64,000 nt of DNA from Ferruginibacter sp. (GCA_019638485.1 JAHBTP010000003.1:124001-188000), one strand, 5' to 3'. Positions 1-9,047 are shown, counted from the first letter of the stretch. Notes: generated from the sequence alone by a model not told the origin. Translations and numbers: made by a program.

Positions 1-704
1 CCCAAGGTGGTGAAAAAGTTCTGCATGGGATTAAGCGCCAAGTTTGTTGAGAACTCACTATTTAAGTTAAACGCCCGATAAAGATTTAAAGGTTTATAGG
101 TAAGAAATCCATACATAAACCAGCCCAAAACCAATAAAGCCAATAATGACCAACGTCGTTTATAATCAAATTTATGCACCTTGCTATTATCAGCCTGTAC
201 ATCTTTATATCCTCTTTTAAAGAGCCAGGTCATCATTAACACCGCTCCTGAAATACCGATTACAATCCAGATAACGGGATAGGATTGCCATACCAGTTGC
301 AAGCTTTCTTTTGGGTTTCGTGCAAATACCAAGGCATCTGCATTTAACCTTGCACTTAGGTAGGAAAACTGACCGAAATCTGCACCATAAAAAAATAAAA
401 CAAGCAAGGTCACTATACCCAAATAAACCGTCCAAAACTTTTTTCCTCGTTCACTAAAAAAAGGGGAGAGTTTTGGAAAGAGAGAGAAAAATGCAATAGG
501 TGAAATCAATAATGAAATCCATCTTAAATCATATTTCATGCCCAACCAAAACGCAGGAATGATTTCAGAAAACGTAGTAGCCGTAGGCTTAAAAAATATT
601 ACCGTAGCCACTCTAAAGCCGGTGAAAATTACCAGGTAAATAAAAAAGACTTTTATTAACCACTGTATTGTTTTAGGCACGCGCCAGGTAATCAGAAATT
701 TCAT
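1..704 (-). CDS. LtaS-like sulfatase-fold membrane protein, N-terminal part (cut by window edge)
   Basis: An open frame reads leftwards from ATG at 704 (MKFLITWRVPKTIQW) to the window edge, so only about 234 N-terminal residues are visible. They form a hydrophobic multi-helix region resembling the N-terminus of the neighbouring protein at 785-2776: both have a WRVPKTI/MRVPRTI start and an FWLGxxYDLR motif near residue 55. The catalytic alkaline-phosphatase-fold domain would lie beyond the edge. It starts 80 bp after the stop of the upstream paralogue, in the same direction, so co-transcription is likely. Family membership is inferred from the paralogue; the substrate is unknown. Proteins of this type transfer phosphoglycerol or phosphoethanolamine to envelope glycans or lipids. 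Confidence 0.75.
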   Translation of the reverse strand, partial: MKFLITWRVPKTIQWLIKVFFIYLVIFTGFRVATVIFFKPTATTFSEIIPAFWLGMKYDLRWISLLISPIAFFSLFPKLSPFFSERGKKFWTVYLGIVTLLVLFFYGADFGQFSYLSARLNADALVFARNPKESLQLVWQSYPVIWIVIGISGAVLMMTWLFKRGYKDVQADNSKVHKFDYKRRWSLLALLVLGWFMYGFLTYKPLNLYRAFNLNSEFSTNLALNPMQNFFTTL

Positions 705-784
705 TAAAGCAAATCATTAAAAATAACTACTAAAAAGATATTGCTATTATTTAAAAGAGCAAGATATGTATTTTAAAGGCCTTT

Positions 785-2776
785 TCATTTATCCTCAGAA
801 TTAGGTTTTTTATTATTAATTAGCATATACTTTGCTGTTTCAAAAAGGCCATTGGTCAATCTTCCCATTACTAATTTCAAACTATCTGTTGTAGGGGATT
901 GTGGCACCTGCCGGCCGCTTTCCATAGAGGAGAGCAAGCTCTTTCCTGAATTATCCTGCAAAAAATAAAAATGATCTGAAACCAGCCCACGTGCAGTAAC
1001 ATCAGGTTCAAAAATCATGGCATAGCCTGTCTTTCTGGTGCTGTCGAGTAAATTAACCCCAAGGGTTGTATTGGTATGTTTTTGTCTGGTAATAGCAGCA
1101 ATAGTTGGCAATACATCAACCTGTGAGCAAACCTCGTTTATGCGTTGTGGTGATAATTTATTGGGGAAGTAAAAAAGCAAGGGCACATGTTCAGCAACAA
1201 GCCCAAATTTTGAATATACTTCGGGGAGCATTTTTCCTGCATTTCCCCTAATTCCGTGATCACCAATAAAAACAAAAAGCGTGTTTTTATAATAAGGGGA
1301 TTGAGCTGCTGCCTGCATAAATGTTTCAATGCTAAAGTCCATATACCGAAAAGCATTCAGTTCATCATTATTATCAAATCCATATCTTTTTAAAGTATCA
1401 TCAGGATAATTAATTTTTTTAAAAGACTTTAAGTCTTCATCAGGAATTGTATAAGGGCGATGATTATCGGCAGTTTGAATGATAGCAAAGAAGGGAGATT
1501 TTTGTTGAGACAGCACCTTATTGGCTTCCATAAAAAGGTTTTTATCACTAATTCCCCACACATCTTCTTTTGCTACTTTAAAATCTTCCTGTTCGTAGAT
1601 ACGGATACCAAAAAGATTGTTAGCAAGCAATCCTCTGATATTAGCCCAAGTTGTACTGCCACCTAAAAAATAAAATTTTTTATGATTAGTAAAGTCATTG
1701 ATGATACTATGCTGATCCACTGCCATCGGGTTTCTGCTGGCTGTTTTAGGCCGTTCCACATCTGGGATGCCGGTAATGGTTGCCCATACGCCTCTTGCTG
1801 TACCTATAGAAGGAGTAAAACATCTGTCAAAAAATATTCCTTTACGTGTAAGTGAATCGAAGAAGGGAGAAGGGTTGAGTGGATTGTTTATCATAGAGCT
1901 TTTGTACATGCTGTAGCTTTCACAAATAACCAGCACTACATTAGGCTTTGGAGATAATGAATCAGGATAAACAACATTGCGAGTATAATTCAGCGTTATA
2001 CTATTGGTGTCTTTAACGCCAAGGTAATCTGCGATATAAGGATAAGCCTTCTTTACCTTTTTGATATCATAACCTGAATGTCGAAATTTTAATGTGCTGG
2101 CAAAGCTTTGAAAAGGATTAAGGGCAATTGAGGCTTTAAATTCATCACCAAAACGATATGCATCACTCCAACGAAGAGGAAATTGAGAAAAGCGGCCAAA
2201 AATAAAGAAAGCCATGATTAAGGAGTACGTGCAATAAATAATTACACGTGTTTTACCCGATGCGGCTGGTTTTGAGAAGGCCAAATGCCTCATTATCTTT
2301 CGCATAAAAACAAACCATAACCACACAGCAAAAACAATGAACAACAAGCCAGGTAGCACAGGATAAGATTCTACCATCATGGAAAAAGAAATAGACGCAT
2401 CCGCTAAATAATTTAACACCGAACCATTTAGTCGGGTACGCAAATAATCATAATGATAAAAATCGGCAGTATAGAATATGGTCCATACAAAAAATATAAC
2501 AGAAAGAAGCCATGGCCACCACCTTGCAAAATGTTCTCTTTTAAATGGTCGAAGGAGTGGTAGCACTGTAATCAATAATATTCCAAGAGAAATAATGGAG
2601 GTAATACGAAGGTCGTAACGCAATCCAAGCCAAAAGGCAGTGCCACTAAATGGCCGATTGGCAGGACGGTAATGAAAGAAAAAGAAAAGACGATATAAGG
2701 TCATTAATATCAGAAAACTACCTGAAATATAAACAACCCAACGGATAGTTCGAGGAACCCGCATCCAAATACGCAT
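785..2776 (-). CDS. LTA synthase family protein (sulfatase/alkaline phosphatase superfamily), inner membrane
   Basis: A 663-residue protein with about five membrane helices in the first 200 residues followed by an extracytoplasmic sulfatase-fold domain. Visible motifs are PNVVLVICESYS (metal-binding Glu), SIGTARGVWATITG near residue 325 (the Thr matches the LtaS nucleophile), and FVFIGDHGIRG (metal-binding Asp-His) near residue 520. This is the LtaS/OpgB/EptA-like architecture. In Gram-negative bacteria such proteins decorate periplasmic glucans, lipid A or polysaccharides with phosphoglycerol or phosphoethanolamine; the acceptor here cannot be told. ATG at 2776 lies 20 nt downstream of a TAnnTTTG element. 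A paralogue follows immediately downstream (1-704). Confidence 0.88.
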   Translation of the reverse strand: MRIWMRVPRTIRWVVYISGSFLILMTLYRLFFFFHYRPANRPFSGTAFWLGLRYDLRITSIISLGILLITVLPLLRPFKREHFARWWPWLLSVIFFVWTIFYTADFYHYDYLRTRLNGSVLNYLADASISFSMMVESYPVLPGLLFIVFAVWLWFVFMRKIMRHLAFSKPAASGKTRVIIYCTYSLIMAFFIFGRFSQFPLRWSDAYRFGDEFKASIALNPFQSFASTLKFRHSGYDIKKVKKAYPYIADYLGVKDTNSITLNYTRNVVYPDSLSPKPNVVLVICESYSMYKSSMINNPLNPSPFFDSLTRKGIFFDRCFTPSIGTARGVWATITGIPDVERPKTASRNPMAVDQHSIINDFTNHKKFYFLGGSTTWANIRGLLANNLFGIRIYEQEDFKVAKEDVWGISDKNLFMEANKVLSQQKSPFFAIIQTADNHRPYTIPDEDLKSFKKINYPDDTLKRYGFDNNDELNAFRYMDFSIETFMQAAAQSPYYKNTLFVFIGDHGIRGNAGKMLPEVYSKFGLVAEHVPLLFYFPNKLSPQRINEVCSQVDVLPTIAAITRQKHTNTTLGVNLLDSTRKTGYAMIFEPDVTARGLVSDHFYFLQDNSGKSLLSSMESGRQVPQSPTTDSLKLVMGRLTNGLFETAKYMLINNKKPNSEDK

Positions 2777-2796
2777 GTGAAAGATTTAATGCTGCC

Positions 2797-2804
2797 CAAA
2801 ATTA
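2797..2804 (-). promoter_or_regulatory. -7 promoter element TAATTTTG for the LtaS-like gene
   Basis: On the minus strand this reads TAATTTTG, an exact match to the Bacteroidota TAnnTTTG element, 20 nt before the ATG at 2776. It is back to back with the plus-strand element at 2811-2818. No clear -33 TTG element was assigned. Confidence 0.5.
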
Positions 2805-2810
2805 GTTTAT

Positions 2811-2818
2811 TATTTTTG
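2811..2818 (+). promoter_or_regulatory. -7 promoter element TATTTTTG for the PAP2 gene
   Basis: Exact TAnnTTTG match ending 7 nt before the TTG start at 2826. If transcription begins 3-5 nt after the final G, as usual for this element, the mRNA has almost no leader. Its position supports TTG as the true start, because a TGA stop lies in frame at 2817-2819. Confidence 0.55.
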
Positions 2819-2825
2819 ACTGGAA

Positions 2826-3389
2826 TTGGAAACCATTATAGATATAGATAAGGCCTTATTTACCGTAATTAATTACGACTGGCAAAATACTGCATTCGAT
2901 AAGATAATGCCGATAATGCGAACAACAGAAACACATGCTCCATTATATCTTTTTCTTATTGTATTTGTGCTGGTGAATGGAGGTAAAAACAGATGGTGGT
3001 GGTTACTATTCGCAATCGTAGTAGTATCATTATCGGATGTAATAAGCAGCAGATTGATTAAAGAAAACATCCAAAGACTAAGGCCCTGTAATGATCCAAC
3101 GCTCAATCCTCCGGCAAGGTTTCTGTTAAACTACAGGCCGCAAAGCTCCAGTTTTACCTCATCACATGCCTTTAATCATTTTGCACAAGCGGCTTTTTTT
3201 GCAATAACATTAAAAAAATATTTTAAAAAATGGAGTAGCCTTTTTTACCTCTGGGCCGCTTGTATCGGGTATGCGCAAATATACGTAGGGGTTCATTTTC
3301 CGTTAGATGTAGTAACAGGTGGTACTTTTGGGTTTCTTTTCGGATATTTGTGTGCAAGATTGTTCAATAAAAATTACGAATTATCTTAG
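2826..3389 (+). CDS. PAP2-superfamily phosphatase, integral membrane
   Basis: A 187-residue membrane protein with the three acid-phosphatase signature blocks: KENIQRLRP (KxxxxxxRP), SSSFTSSHAF (the PSGH block, here SSH) and VGVHFPLDVVTGG (contributing the catalytic His and Asp). Families of this type dephosphorylate lipid phosphates such as undecaprenyl pyrophosphate, phosphatidic acid or lipid A precursors. The start is a TTG: an in-frame TGA at 2817 excludes longer forms, and the next ATG lies about 27 codons in, after the conserved N-terminal LFTVINYDWQN segment. It ends 6 bp before the DUF21/CBS gene, so the two are probably one transcript. A link to the divergent LtaS-like genes in envelope lipid-carrier recycling is possible but is inference. 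Confidence 0.88.
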   Translation: METIIDIDKALFTVINYDWQNTAFDKIMPIMRTTETHAPLYLFLIVFVLVNGGKNRWWWLLFAIVVVSLSDVISSRLIKENIQRLRPCNDPTLNPPARFLLNYRPQSSSFTSSHAFNHFAQAAFFAITLKKYFKKWSSLFYLWAACIGYAQIYVGVHFPLDVVTGGTFGFLFGYLCARLFNKNYELS

Positions 3390-3395
3390 CGAAAT

Positions 3396-4703
3396 ATGTC
3401 CTCGGTCATTATTCTGCTTTTTCTATTCTTAATCAATGCCTTTTTTGTAATCAGTGAAATGGCACTGGTTAGTGTTCGAAAGGCACGGTTGGAAGCAATG
3501 AAAAATAAAGGGAACTTAAAAGCAGCAGTTGCCCTACGGTTAATTGAGAAACCAGACTCCTTTCTTTCCACTATTCAGATTGGTATCACATTAATTTCAA
3601 TTCTTACCGGTTTATACTCAGGCGAGAAGTTTGGCAGCATGCTTGTTCCTTATATTTCAGAAATTGATGGTTTGGAAAAATATGCCCATTCTATTTCCAC
3701 AACAGTAATAGTAATCATCGTAACATTCGCATCTATTATAATTGGTGAACTCATTCCAAAGCGCCTCGCTTTAATGCGTGCGGAAAGAATTGCCACCTTG
3801 GTTGCTCCACCCATGTTATTTATTTCCAAAATCACCTACCCTGTTGTAATGCTGTTATCAGGAGTAACTAATATGATTTTCAAAGTACTTAACATAAAGC
3901 CACAAACGGATAATACAGTTACGGAAGAAGAAATTAAGGCCCTTATTACAGAAGGGAGTGAACATGGGGATATTGAAGAGGATGAAAAGGAAATTATTGA
4001 ACGCGTTTTTCATTTAGGAGATAGAAGTATTACTTCGTTAATGACACACAGAACCGATATTATATGGGTAGATTCGAATGAAACGGTAGGAGACGTTATA
4101 AACCGAACTGACCAATTTGTTTTCTCTGCTTATCCAGTGTGTGAGGGTTCTATAGATGAAATTAAAGGTTTAGTGTATGTAAAAGACCTACTAAAGGCCA
4201 GGCATGATGTAACTATCTCTTCTATTAGCCGCCCGGCTATGTTTGTACCCGAAAACAATACAGCGTATATGCTGTTAGAAAAATTTAAAGCAACAAAGAT
4301 TCATATCTGCTTTATAGTAAACGAATATGGCACATTAGAGGGTATGATTACTTTAAATGATATTTTGGAAGCCTTAGTGGGCGATGTATCCCAGGTAGGT
4401 CAGGAAGAGTATGAAATAATTGAAAGAAATGATGGCACCTTTTTGGTGGATGCACAAATACATTTTTATGATTTCCTTTCTTATTTTGAAAGAGGTGACT
4501 GGATGAAAGAAGAAGAGCAAGACTTCGATACGCTGGCAGGCTTTACCCTACATCACCTTGAGCATATCCCTGTTGAAGGAGAAACCTTTGAATGGAAAGA
4601 CTTTCAATTTGAGGTAATGGATATGGATGGACAACGTATTGACAAAATATTGGTAAAAATTAGTGATTCTTTGAAACAAGAACTCAAAGAAGATACGGAA
4701 TAA
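3396..4703 (+). CDS. Hemolysin/CorC-HlyC family membrane protein (DUF21-CBS-CorC)
   Basis: A 435-residue protein with the standard order: a DUF21/CNNM transmembrane domain (residues 1-180, including FFVISEMALVSVRKARLE and IIGELIPKRLAL), a CBS pair (about 205-330, with SLMTHRTDI and GLVYVKDLL) and a C-terminal CorC_HlyC domain (about 345-425, starting near YEIIERNDGTFLVD). Family members are proposed Mg2+/Co2+ efflux or homeostasis proteins; the 'hemolysin' label is historical. ATG at 3396 starts 6 bp after the PAP2 stop. Full length and without oddities. Confidence 0.9.
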   Translation: MSSVIILLFLFLINAFFVISEMALVSVRKARLEAMKNKGNLKAAVALRLIEKPDSFLSTIQIGITLISILTGLYSGEKFGSMLVPYISEIDGLEKYAHSISTTVIVIIVTFASIIIGELIPKRLALMRAERIATLVAPPMLFISKITYPVVMLLSGVTNMIFKVLNIKPQTDNTVTEEEIKALITEGSEHGDIEEDEKEIIERVFHLGDRSITSLMTHRTDIIWVDSNETVGDVINRTDQFVFSAYPVCEGSIDEIKGLVYVKDLLKARHDVTISSISRPAMFVPENNTAYMLLEKFKATKIHICFIVNEYGTLEGMITLNDILEALVGDVSQVGQEEYEIIERNDGTFLVDAQIHFYDFLSYFERGDWMKEEEQDFDTLAGFTLHHLEHIPVEGETFEWKDFQFEVMDMDGQRIDKILVKISDSLKQELKEDTE

Positions 4704-4704
4704 A

Positions 4705-5199
4705 TTAGAAAGAAAAGACAGCCTCACTATTAGGATTAACCAGCTTATAACTTTTTCGTTTACCATTAACCGTTACATGCATCAATCCGATTTGCTCGGG
4801 TTTATAATCATACAATAAAGTATTCGATAATGCAATTTCAGTAACCCGGTCAACATCTAAAATTTCAAAATAAGCCGTGGTGGCTTCGGGTTCACCTTCA
4901 AATCCAATGTAGTTAAGTGATTTATTAATCCCATTGACTGACACTTTTAAATGTTGCAAAATATACGCTTTTACCAAAGGATTCATAGCCTCCTTAAAAT
5001 CAGGCTTTAATAAATCTGTTCTTTTCTGAAACACATTATGTAAAGTATGCTCAAAATCATCGGTAAAAAAGCGACAGCTCACTTCAATAGAACGTGCTTG
5101 CACATTATACTCTACTTCAGTTACTGAAACATAATATGGATGCAAGGCAGGTGTATGGATAATAAAAGCCAACGGTATAAGCCAATGAAAAAATAACAT
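4705..5199 (-). CDS. DUF6702-type secreted/periplasmic protein
   Basis: A 164-residue protein with an N-terminal hydrophobic segment (MLFFHWLIPLAFIIHTPALHP) that looks like a signal peptide, followed by HPYYVSVTEVEYN and a beta-rich soluble domain ending near residue 164. The segment matches what I recall of DUF6702, a Bacteroidota family usually encoded beside HupE/UreJ-like proteins. I chose ATG at 5199 rather than an upstream start at 5265 because a TAnnTTTG element sits between them at 5223-5230 and the signal peptide then lies at the N-terminus. The gene diverges from the HupE-like gene. Biochemical function is unknown. Confidence 0.75.
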   Translation of the reverse strand: MLFFHWLIPLAFIIHTPALHPYYVSVTEVEYNVQARSIEVSCRFFTDDFEHTLHNVFQKRTDLLKPDFKEAMNPLVKAYILQHLKVSVNGINKSLNYIGFEGEPEATTAYFEILDVDRVTEIALSNTLLYDYKPEQIGLMHVTVNGKRKSYKLVNPNSEAVFSF

Positions 5200-5222
5200 C
5201 GCTTTGTTTACATTTGGGTGTT

Positions 5223-5230
5223 CAAAAGTA
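5223..5230 (-). promoter_or_regulatory. -7 promoter element TACTTTTG for the DUF6702 gene
   Basis: Minus-strand TACTTTTG, an exact TAnnTTTG match, 23 nt before the ATG at 5199. It argues against the longer reading frame that would begin at 5265. Confidence 0.5.
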
Positions 5231-5287
5231 TTTTTTAAATAATCTTCAAAATAAAAATAGTACAAACCGGGGTGGAATTTGACAATT

Positions 5288-5857
5288 ATGGAAGATTTTA
5301 AACTTTATTTCGCAACAGGATGGGAACATATAATTAGCCTCGATGCTACCGATCATCTATTATTTATACTTGCATTAGGCGCTATTTATTCCATAAAACA
5401 TATTAAGCAAGTAGCCATCCTGGTTACTGCATTTACCATTGGACATTCCATTACGCTTGCGCTAAGTACATTTGATATAATTCGGTTTAATTCAAACTGG
5501 GTAGAATTTTTAATACCGGTTACAATATGTCTTACAGCCGCTTCAAACATTATTAAGCGAACGTCAAATAATATATCAATTCATTATGGCATTGCATTAT
5601 GTTTTGGATTAATACATGGAATGGGATTCGCTAACACGATTCGTTTTATGTTGGCTAAAGGGCAGGCTATTGCGATTCCATTATTTAGTTTTAATTTGGG
5701 GTTAGAAGCTGGTCAGTTAATCGTTGTATTAATAATTTTGGGACTACACTGGTTTTTTGTTGAAGGCAACAGACTGCAACCGCAGTATTGGGTGACAGCC
5801 ATATCTGTGTTTACATTTGTATGGGGAGCATGGCTTGCATGGCAACGAATTCCCTAA
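5288..5857 (+). CDS. HupE/UreJ-family membrane protein
   Basis: About 189 residues of mostly hydrophobic sequence with the family hallmarks: GWEHIISLDATDHLLFILAL near the N-terminus, FTIGHSITLAL, FGLIHGMGFA and FNLGLEAGQL. HupE/UreJ proteins are proposed Ni2+ permeases when linked to hydrogenase or urease genes, but no nickel enzyme is encoded here. ATG at 5288 is preferred over an in-frame TTG at 5279. It ends 17 bp before the M1 peptidase start, so the two are probably co-transcribed, and it diverges from the DUF6702 gene. The transported substrate, if any, is unknown. Confidence 0.85.
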   Translation: MEDFKLYFATGWEHIISLDATDHLLFILALGAIYSIKHIKQVAILVTAFTIGHSITLALSTFDIIRFNSNWVEFLIPVTICLTAASNIIKRTSNNISIHYGIALCFGLIHGMGFANTIRFMLAKGQAIAIPLFSFNLGLEAGQLIVVLIILGLHWFFVEGNRLQPQYWVTAISVFTFVWGAWLAWQRIP

Positions 5858-5874
5858 TTTTTATAACTTGTAAT

Positions 5875-8226
5875 ATGCAAAATAAAATACTTTCCCTTTT
5901 TGTGCTTTTTTGCTTCGGTATAAATTCGAATGCTCAGGATACTCGCAATAATCCAGGCAGTAATCATGGTAACCGATTTGAACAATTAGGAACTATTTTA
6001 CCCACACCAAATGAATATCGTACTGCAAGTGGCGCTCCGGGGCATAAATATTGGCAACAACGTGCCGATTATGATATCACCTGTGATTTGGATGAAAATA
6101 ATCGTACGCTACATGGAAAAGAAACTATTACTTATATCAACAATAGTCCTGATGATCTTATTTACTTATGGCTACAATTAGACGAAAATCAACATAGTAA
6201 AACCCAAAATGCAGGGTATCAATTCTCCTCTACCCTACCCACTTCTTTAACGCCTACTGAATTGGAAAGGTTGGAAGGAAAAAGAGATAAGGAATATGGA
6301 TGCAATATTACTAAAGTGACCGATTCTGCCGGTAAGGCATTAACCTATACCATTAACAAAACCATGATGCGGGTTGATTTGCCGATTGTACTTAAACCGG
6401 GCAAAAAATATGTCTTTAAAGTAGAATGGAACTATAATATCATAGAACGGACTAAATACGGCGGGCGTGGTGGATATGAGTATTTCCCGGAAGATGGAAA
6501 CGACTTATTTACCATAACACAGTGGTTTCCTCGATTGTGTGTGTATAGCGATTATGAAGGTTGGCAAAATAAACAATTTACAGGGAGGGGTGAGTTTACC
6601 TTGGTTTTTGGAAATTATAAAGTGGCTATGACTGTCCCTGCAGACCATATTGTAATGGCTACAGGCGAAGCACAAAACTATCCTCAGGTACTCACCTCTA
6701 CCGAACTAACCCGTTGGAAAAAAGCACAAACAGCAAAAGACATTGTAGAAATTGTTACGCTTGATGAAGCGCGGGAAAAAGAAAAGAAACGTTCTTCTCA
6801 AAAGAAAACATGGGTTTTCAAAGCTAACATGGTGCGTGATTTTGCATGGACTAGCAGCCGAAAGTATATATGGGATGCCATGCCCATTTTTGTTGAAGGC
6901 AAAAAAGTAATGTGTATGAGTGCGTATGGTAAAGAAGCTTATGGTTTATATCGCCGTTTCAGTACGAAGGTGGTTGCCCATACCATCAAAACCTATTCTC
7001 ACTTTACCATTCCGTATCCCTATCCGGTGGCACAAAGCATTGAGGCATCTAACGGTATGGAGTACCCGATGATTTGCTTCAACTTTGGCAGAACTGAAAA
7101 GGACGGCACTTATTCAGAAGCAACTAAAAACGGAATGATAGGTGTAATTATTCATGAAGTAGGGCATAATTTCTTTCCCATGATTATTAACAGTGATGAG
7201 CGGCAATGGACATGGATGGATGAAGGTCTTAATACCTTTGTAGAATATTTAAGCGAAGAATTATGGGATAATAAATTTCCATCTCGCAGAGGGCCGGCAT
7301 ATACAATGATTGATTATATGAAGCTTCCTAAAAATCAATTGGAGCCTATTATGACCAATAGTGAAAATATCATTCAATTTGGACCCAATGCATACGGAAA
7401 ACCGGCAACCGGATTAAATATTCTTCGTGAAACAATAATTGGACGCGAATTATTTGACTTTGCCTTTAAAGAATATGCGCGCAGATGGGCATTTAAGCAT
7501 CCTACACCTGCAGATTTATTTCGCACACTTGAAGATGCAAGCGGTGAAGACCTTGATTGGTTTTGGCGCGGATGGTTTTACAATACCGACCCTTGTGATA
7601 TAGCTATTGACACTGTAAAATGGGCAACCGTATCGTTTGACACTCCTACCACCATTCCCGAATCCGTTATTAGAGCAGATATTGCGAAACCGAATCTTAG
7701 TGCCTTTGAGGATATTTCCAAAATTAGAAACAGAGAAGATAAAAATATTCATTTTGCCACTGATGCAGATACCAGTTTACAAGACTTTTATTGGAAATAT
7801 GACCGAGGTTTGGTAAAGATAGATGACACGCCGGTTACACTTATAACTCCAGCCCTTTCTGACACACTTACTAACGCTGAAAAACAAAATATTGCAGGAA
7901 ATAAATTCATGTATGAAATAAGTTTTCTTAATAAAGGAGGTCTGGTGATGCCCTTAATTGTAAAATGGGTATTTGAAGATGGAAAAGCAGAAATTGACCG
8001 GATACCGGTTTGGATTTGGCGAATGAATGAGGATAGAGTAACTAAACTCTTTATTAAAAACAAAAAAGTAGTCTCTATTCAATTAGATCCAATGAGAGAA
8101 ACTGCTGATATAGATGAATCAAATAATTCATGGCCAAGACTTGAGCAACAAAGTAAATTTAAATTGTTTAAAAGCCGCACATCAAGTCCAAGAACACCCA
8201 ATCCAATGCAGAAAAGCGTGTATTAA
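5875..8226 (+). CDS. M1-family zinc metallopeptidase, secreted
   Basis: A 783-residue protein (from ATG 5875) with a signal peptide (MQNKILSLFVLFCFGINSNAQ). The gluzincin zinc site is complete: HEVGH at residues 427-431 and a third ligand Glu at 450 in WMDEGLNTFVEY, giving HEXXH-18-E. SNGMEYPMI upstream is the M1 exopeptidase GxMEN-like loop in degenerate form. M1 enzymes remove N-terminal residues from peptides; here the site would be periplasmic or outer-membrane-facing. An in-frame upstream start at 5788 would overlap the HupE gene and bury the signal peptide, so it is rejected. The C-terminal 170 residues carry no motif I recognise. It belongs to the DUF6702-HupE-M1 module. Confidence 0.9.
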   Translation: MQNKILSLFVLFCFGINSNAQDTRNNPGSNHGNRFEQLGTILPTPNEYRTASGAPGHKYWQQRADYDITCDLDENNRTLHGKETITYINNSPDDLIYLWLQLDENQHSKTQNAGYQFSSTLPTSLTPTELERLEGKRDKEYGCNITKVTDSAGKALTYTINKTMMRVDLPIVLKPGKKYVFKVEWNYNIIERTKYGGRGGYEYFPEDGNDLFTITQWFPRLCVYSDYEGWQNKQFTGRGEFTLVFGNYKVAMTVPADHIVMATGEAQNYPQVLTSTELTRWKKAQTAKDIVEIVTLDEAREKEKKRSSQKKTWVFKANMVRDFAWTSSRKYIWDAMPIFVEGKKVMCMSAYGKEAYGLYRRFSTKVVAHTIKTYSHFTIPYPYPVAQSIEASNGMEYPMICFNFGRTEKDGTYSEATKNGMIGVIIHEVGHNFFPMIINSDERQWTWMDEGLNTFVEYLSEELWDNKFPSRRGPAYTMIDYMKLPKNQLEPIMTNSENIIQFGPNAYGKPATGLNILRETIIGRELFDFAFKEYARRWAFKHPTPADLFRTLEDASGEDLDWFWRGWFYNTDPCDIAIDTVKWATVSFDTPTTIPESVIRADIAKPNLSAFEDISKIRNREDKNIHFATDADTSLQDFYWKYDRGLVKIDDTPVTLITPALSDTLTNAEKQNIAGNKFMYEISFLNKGGLVMPLIVKWVFEDGKAEIDRIPVWIWRMNEDRVTKLFIKNKKVVSIQLDPMRETADIDESNNSWPRLEQQSKFKLFKSRTSSPRTPNPMQKSVY

Positions 8227-8349
8227 AGCATTTAATACTATTAAATGGCCATAACACCATCAAAACTTAATGATTAATCTATTAACCTTCCGGTTCAAAA
8301 GATTAGCAGCCTATTGCATTAATAGGTTGTGTTATCCAAAAAATTCTTG

Positions 8350-9018
8350 TTACAATCCTGTGGCTCCGTCTCGTAATGCTTTTTTCTTTCCACTATTTTT
8401 CCGTTCCCACTCCAACATTTCCGGTGTCTTTTCAATTTTCTTTGGTTTTTCAGTGGTTGTCACTTCCGGTTTTTCATCCTTTGGAACTAAAAGTCTATTT
8501 CGATCATACTCTTCCACATTAATTAATCGACCTTGGTCATCATAATATTTCCATGTACCGTGTTTAACACTATAAGGTTCTGCTTTTACAATTTTAAACT
8601 CTACAACTGCATTGCTTTCTGTTCCATAAACCGGAATCGTATCATAAGGATCTTCGGGATTAAAACCACGCCAATTTTCCTCACGAATCAAGGTTCCAAC
8701 AAATGTGAAATATTGCTGTAATCCATCCTTCCCACCGTTCATGTAATTTTCAATAGCGAGCAAATCTCCTTCGGGTGTGAATTTTCTCCACACGCCATTC
8801 TTTTTATCGTTCACAAAAACACCTTCTTCCTCATAACCAGGGTTTCCTCTCAATTCAGGAAAGGCTTGTACCCATTTACCTTGTTTCAATCCCTTATTAT
8901 CAACCAGGTTTAAGGTATCTCCATTATCTAAAAGCTGGAAAGACTTGGGCTGAGCGTAACCGCAATAAACCACACTCATAGAAAACACCAAAAGCAAAAA
9001 ACTGAGTGGATACTTCAT
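8350..9018 (-). CDS. YwqK/MORN-repeat-like secreted protein
   Basis: A 222-residue protein with a signal peptide (MKYPLSFLLLVFSMSVVYCGYAQ) and repeated short beta-hairpin motifs such as KQGKWVQAFP, KNGVWRKFTPEGDLLAIENY, KDGLQQYF and KHGTWKYYDDQGRLINVEEYD. These are the MORN-like repeats of the YwqK family. Databases often call this family an antitoxin, but no toxin partner is adjacent, so I read it only as a repeat-containing envelope protein. The C-terminus is lysine-rich. The gene converges on the M1 peptidase gene and has its own promoter element. Confidence 0.75.
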   Translation of the reverse strand: MKYPLSFLLLVFSMSVVYCGYAQPKSFQLLDNGDTLNLVDNKGLKQGKWVQAFPELRGNPGYEEEGVFVNDKKNGVWRKFTPEGDLLAIENYMNGGKDGLQQYFTFVGTLIREENWRGFNPEDPYDTIPVYGTESNAVVEFKIVKAEPYSVKHGTWKYYDDQGRLINVEEYDRNRLLVPKDEKPEVTTTEKPKKIEKTPEMLEWERKNSGKKKALRDGATGL

Positions 9019-9047
9019 GTTTTACAGTTGAGGATTATTAAATTATT

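Noticed and set aside
5200-5265. Longer start for the DUF6702 gene
   Set aside because: The extra 22 residues precede the signal peptide, and a promoter element sits inside them.
5288-5857. Nickel transporter for urease or hydrogenase
   Set aside because: No such enzyme or accessory gene is nearby; the family membership alone does not prove nickel transport.
8316-8340. 10-bp inverted repeat between the M1 peptidase and YwqK-like genes as a terminator
   Set aside because: The stem includes two G-U pairs and has no T tract on either side; it might still fold but support is weak.
8270-8545. Plus-strand frame overlapping the 3' part of the YwqK-like gene
   Set aside because: It overlaps a conserved secreted protein gene and shows no domain or promoter.
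8350-9018. Toxin-antitoxin antitoxin
   Set aside because: The YwqK label in databases implies it, but no toxin partner is adjacent and the protein has a signal peptide.
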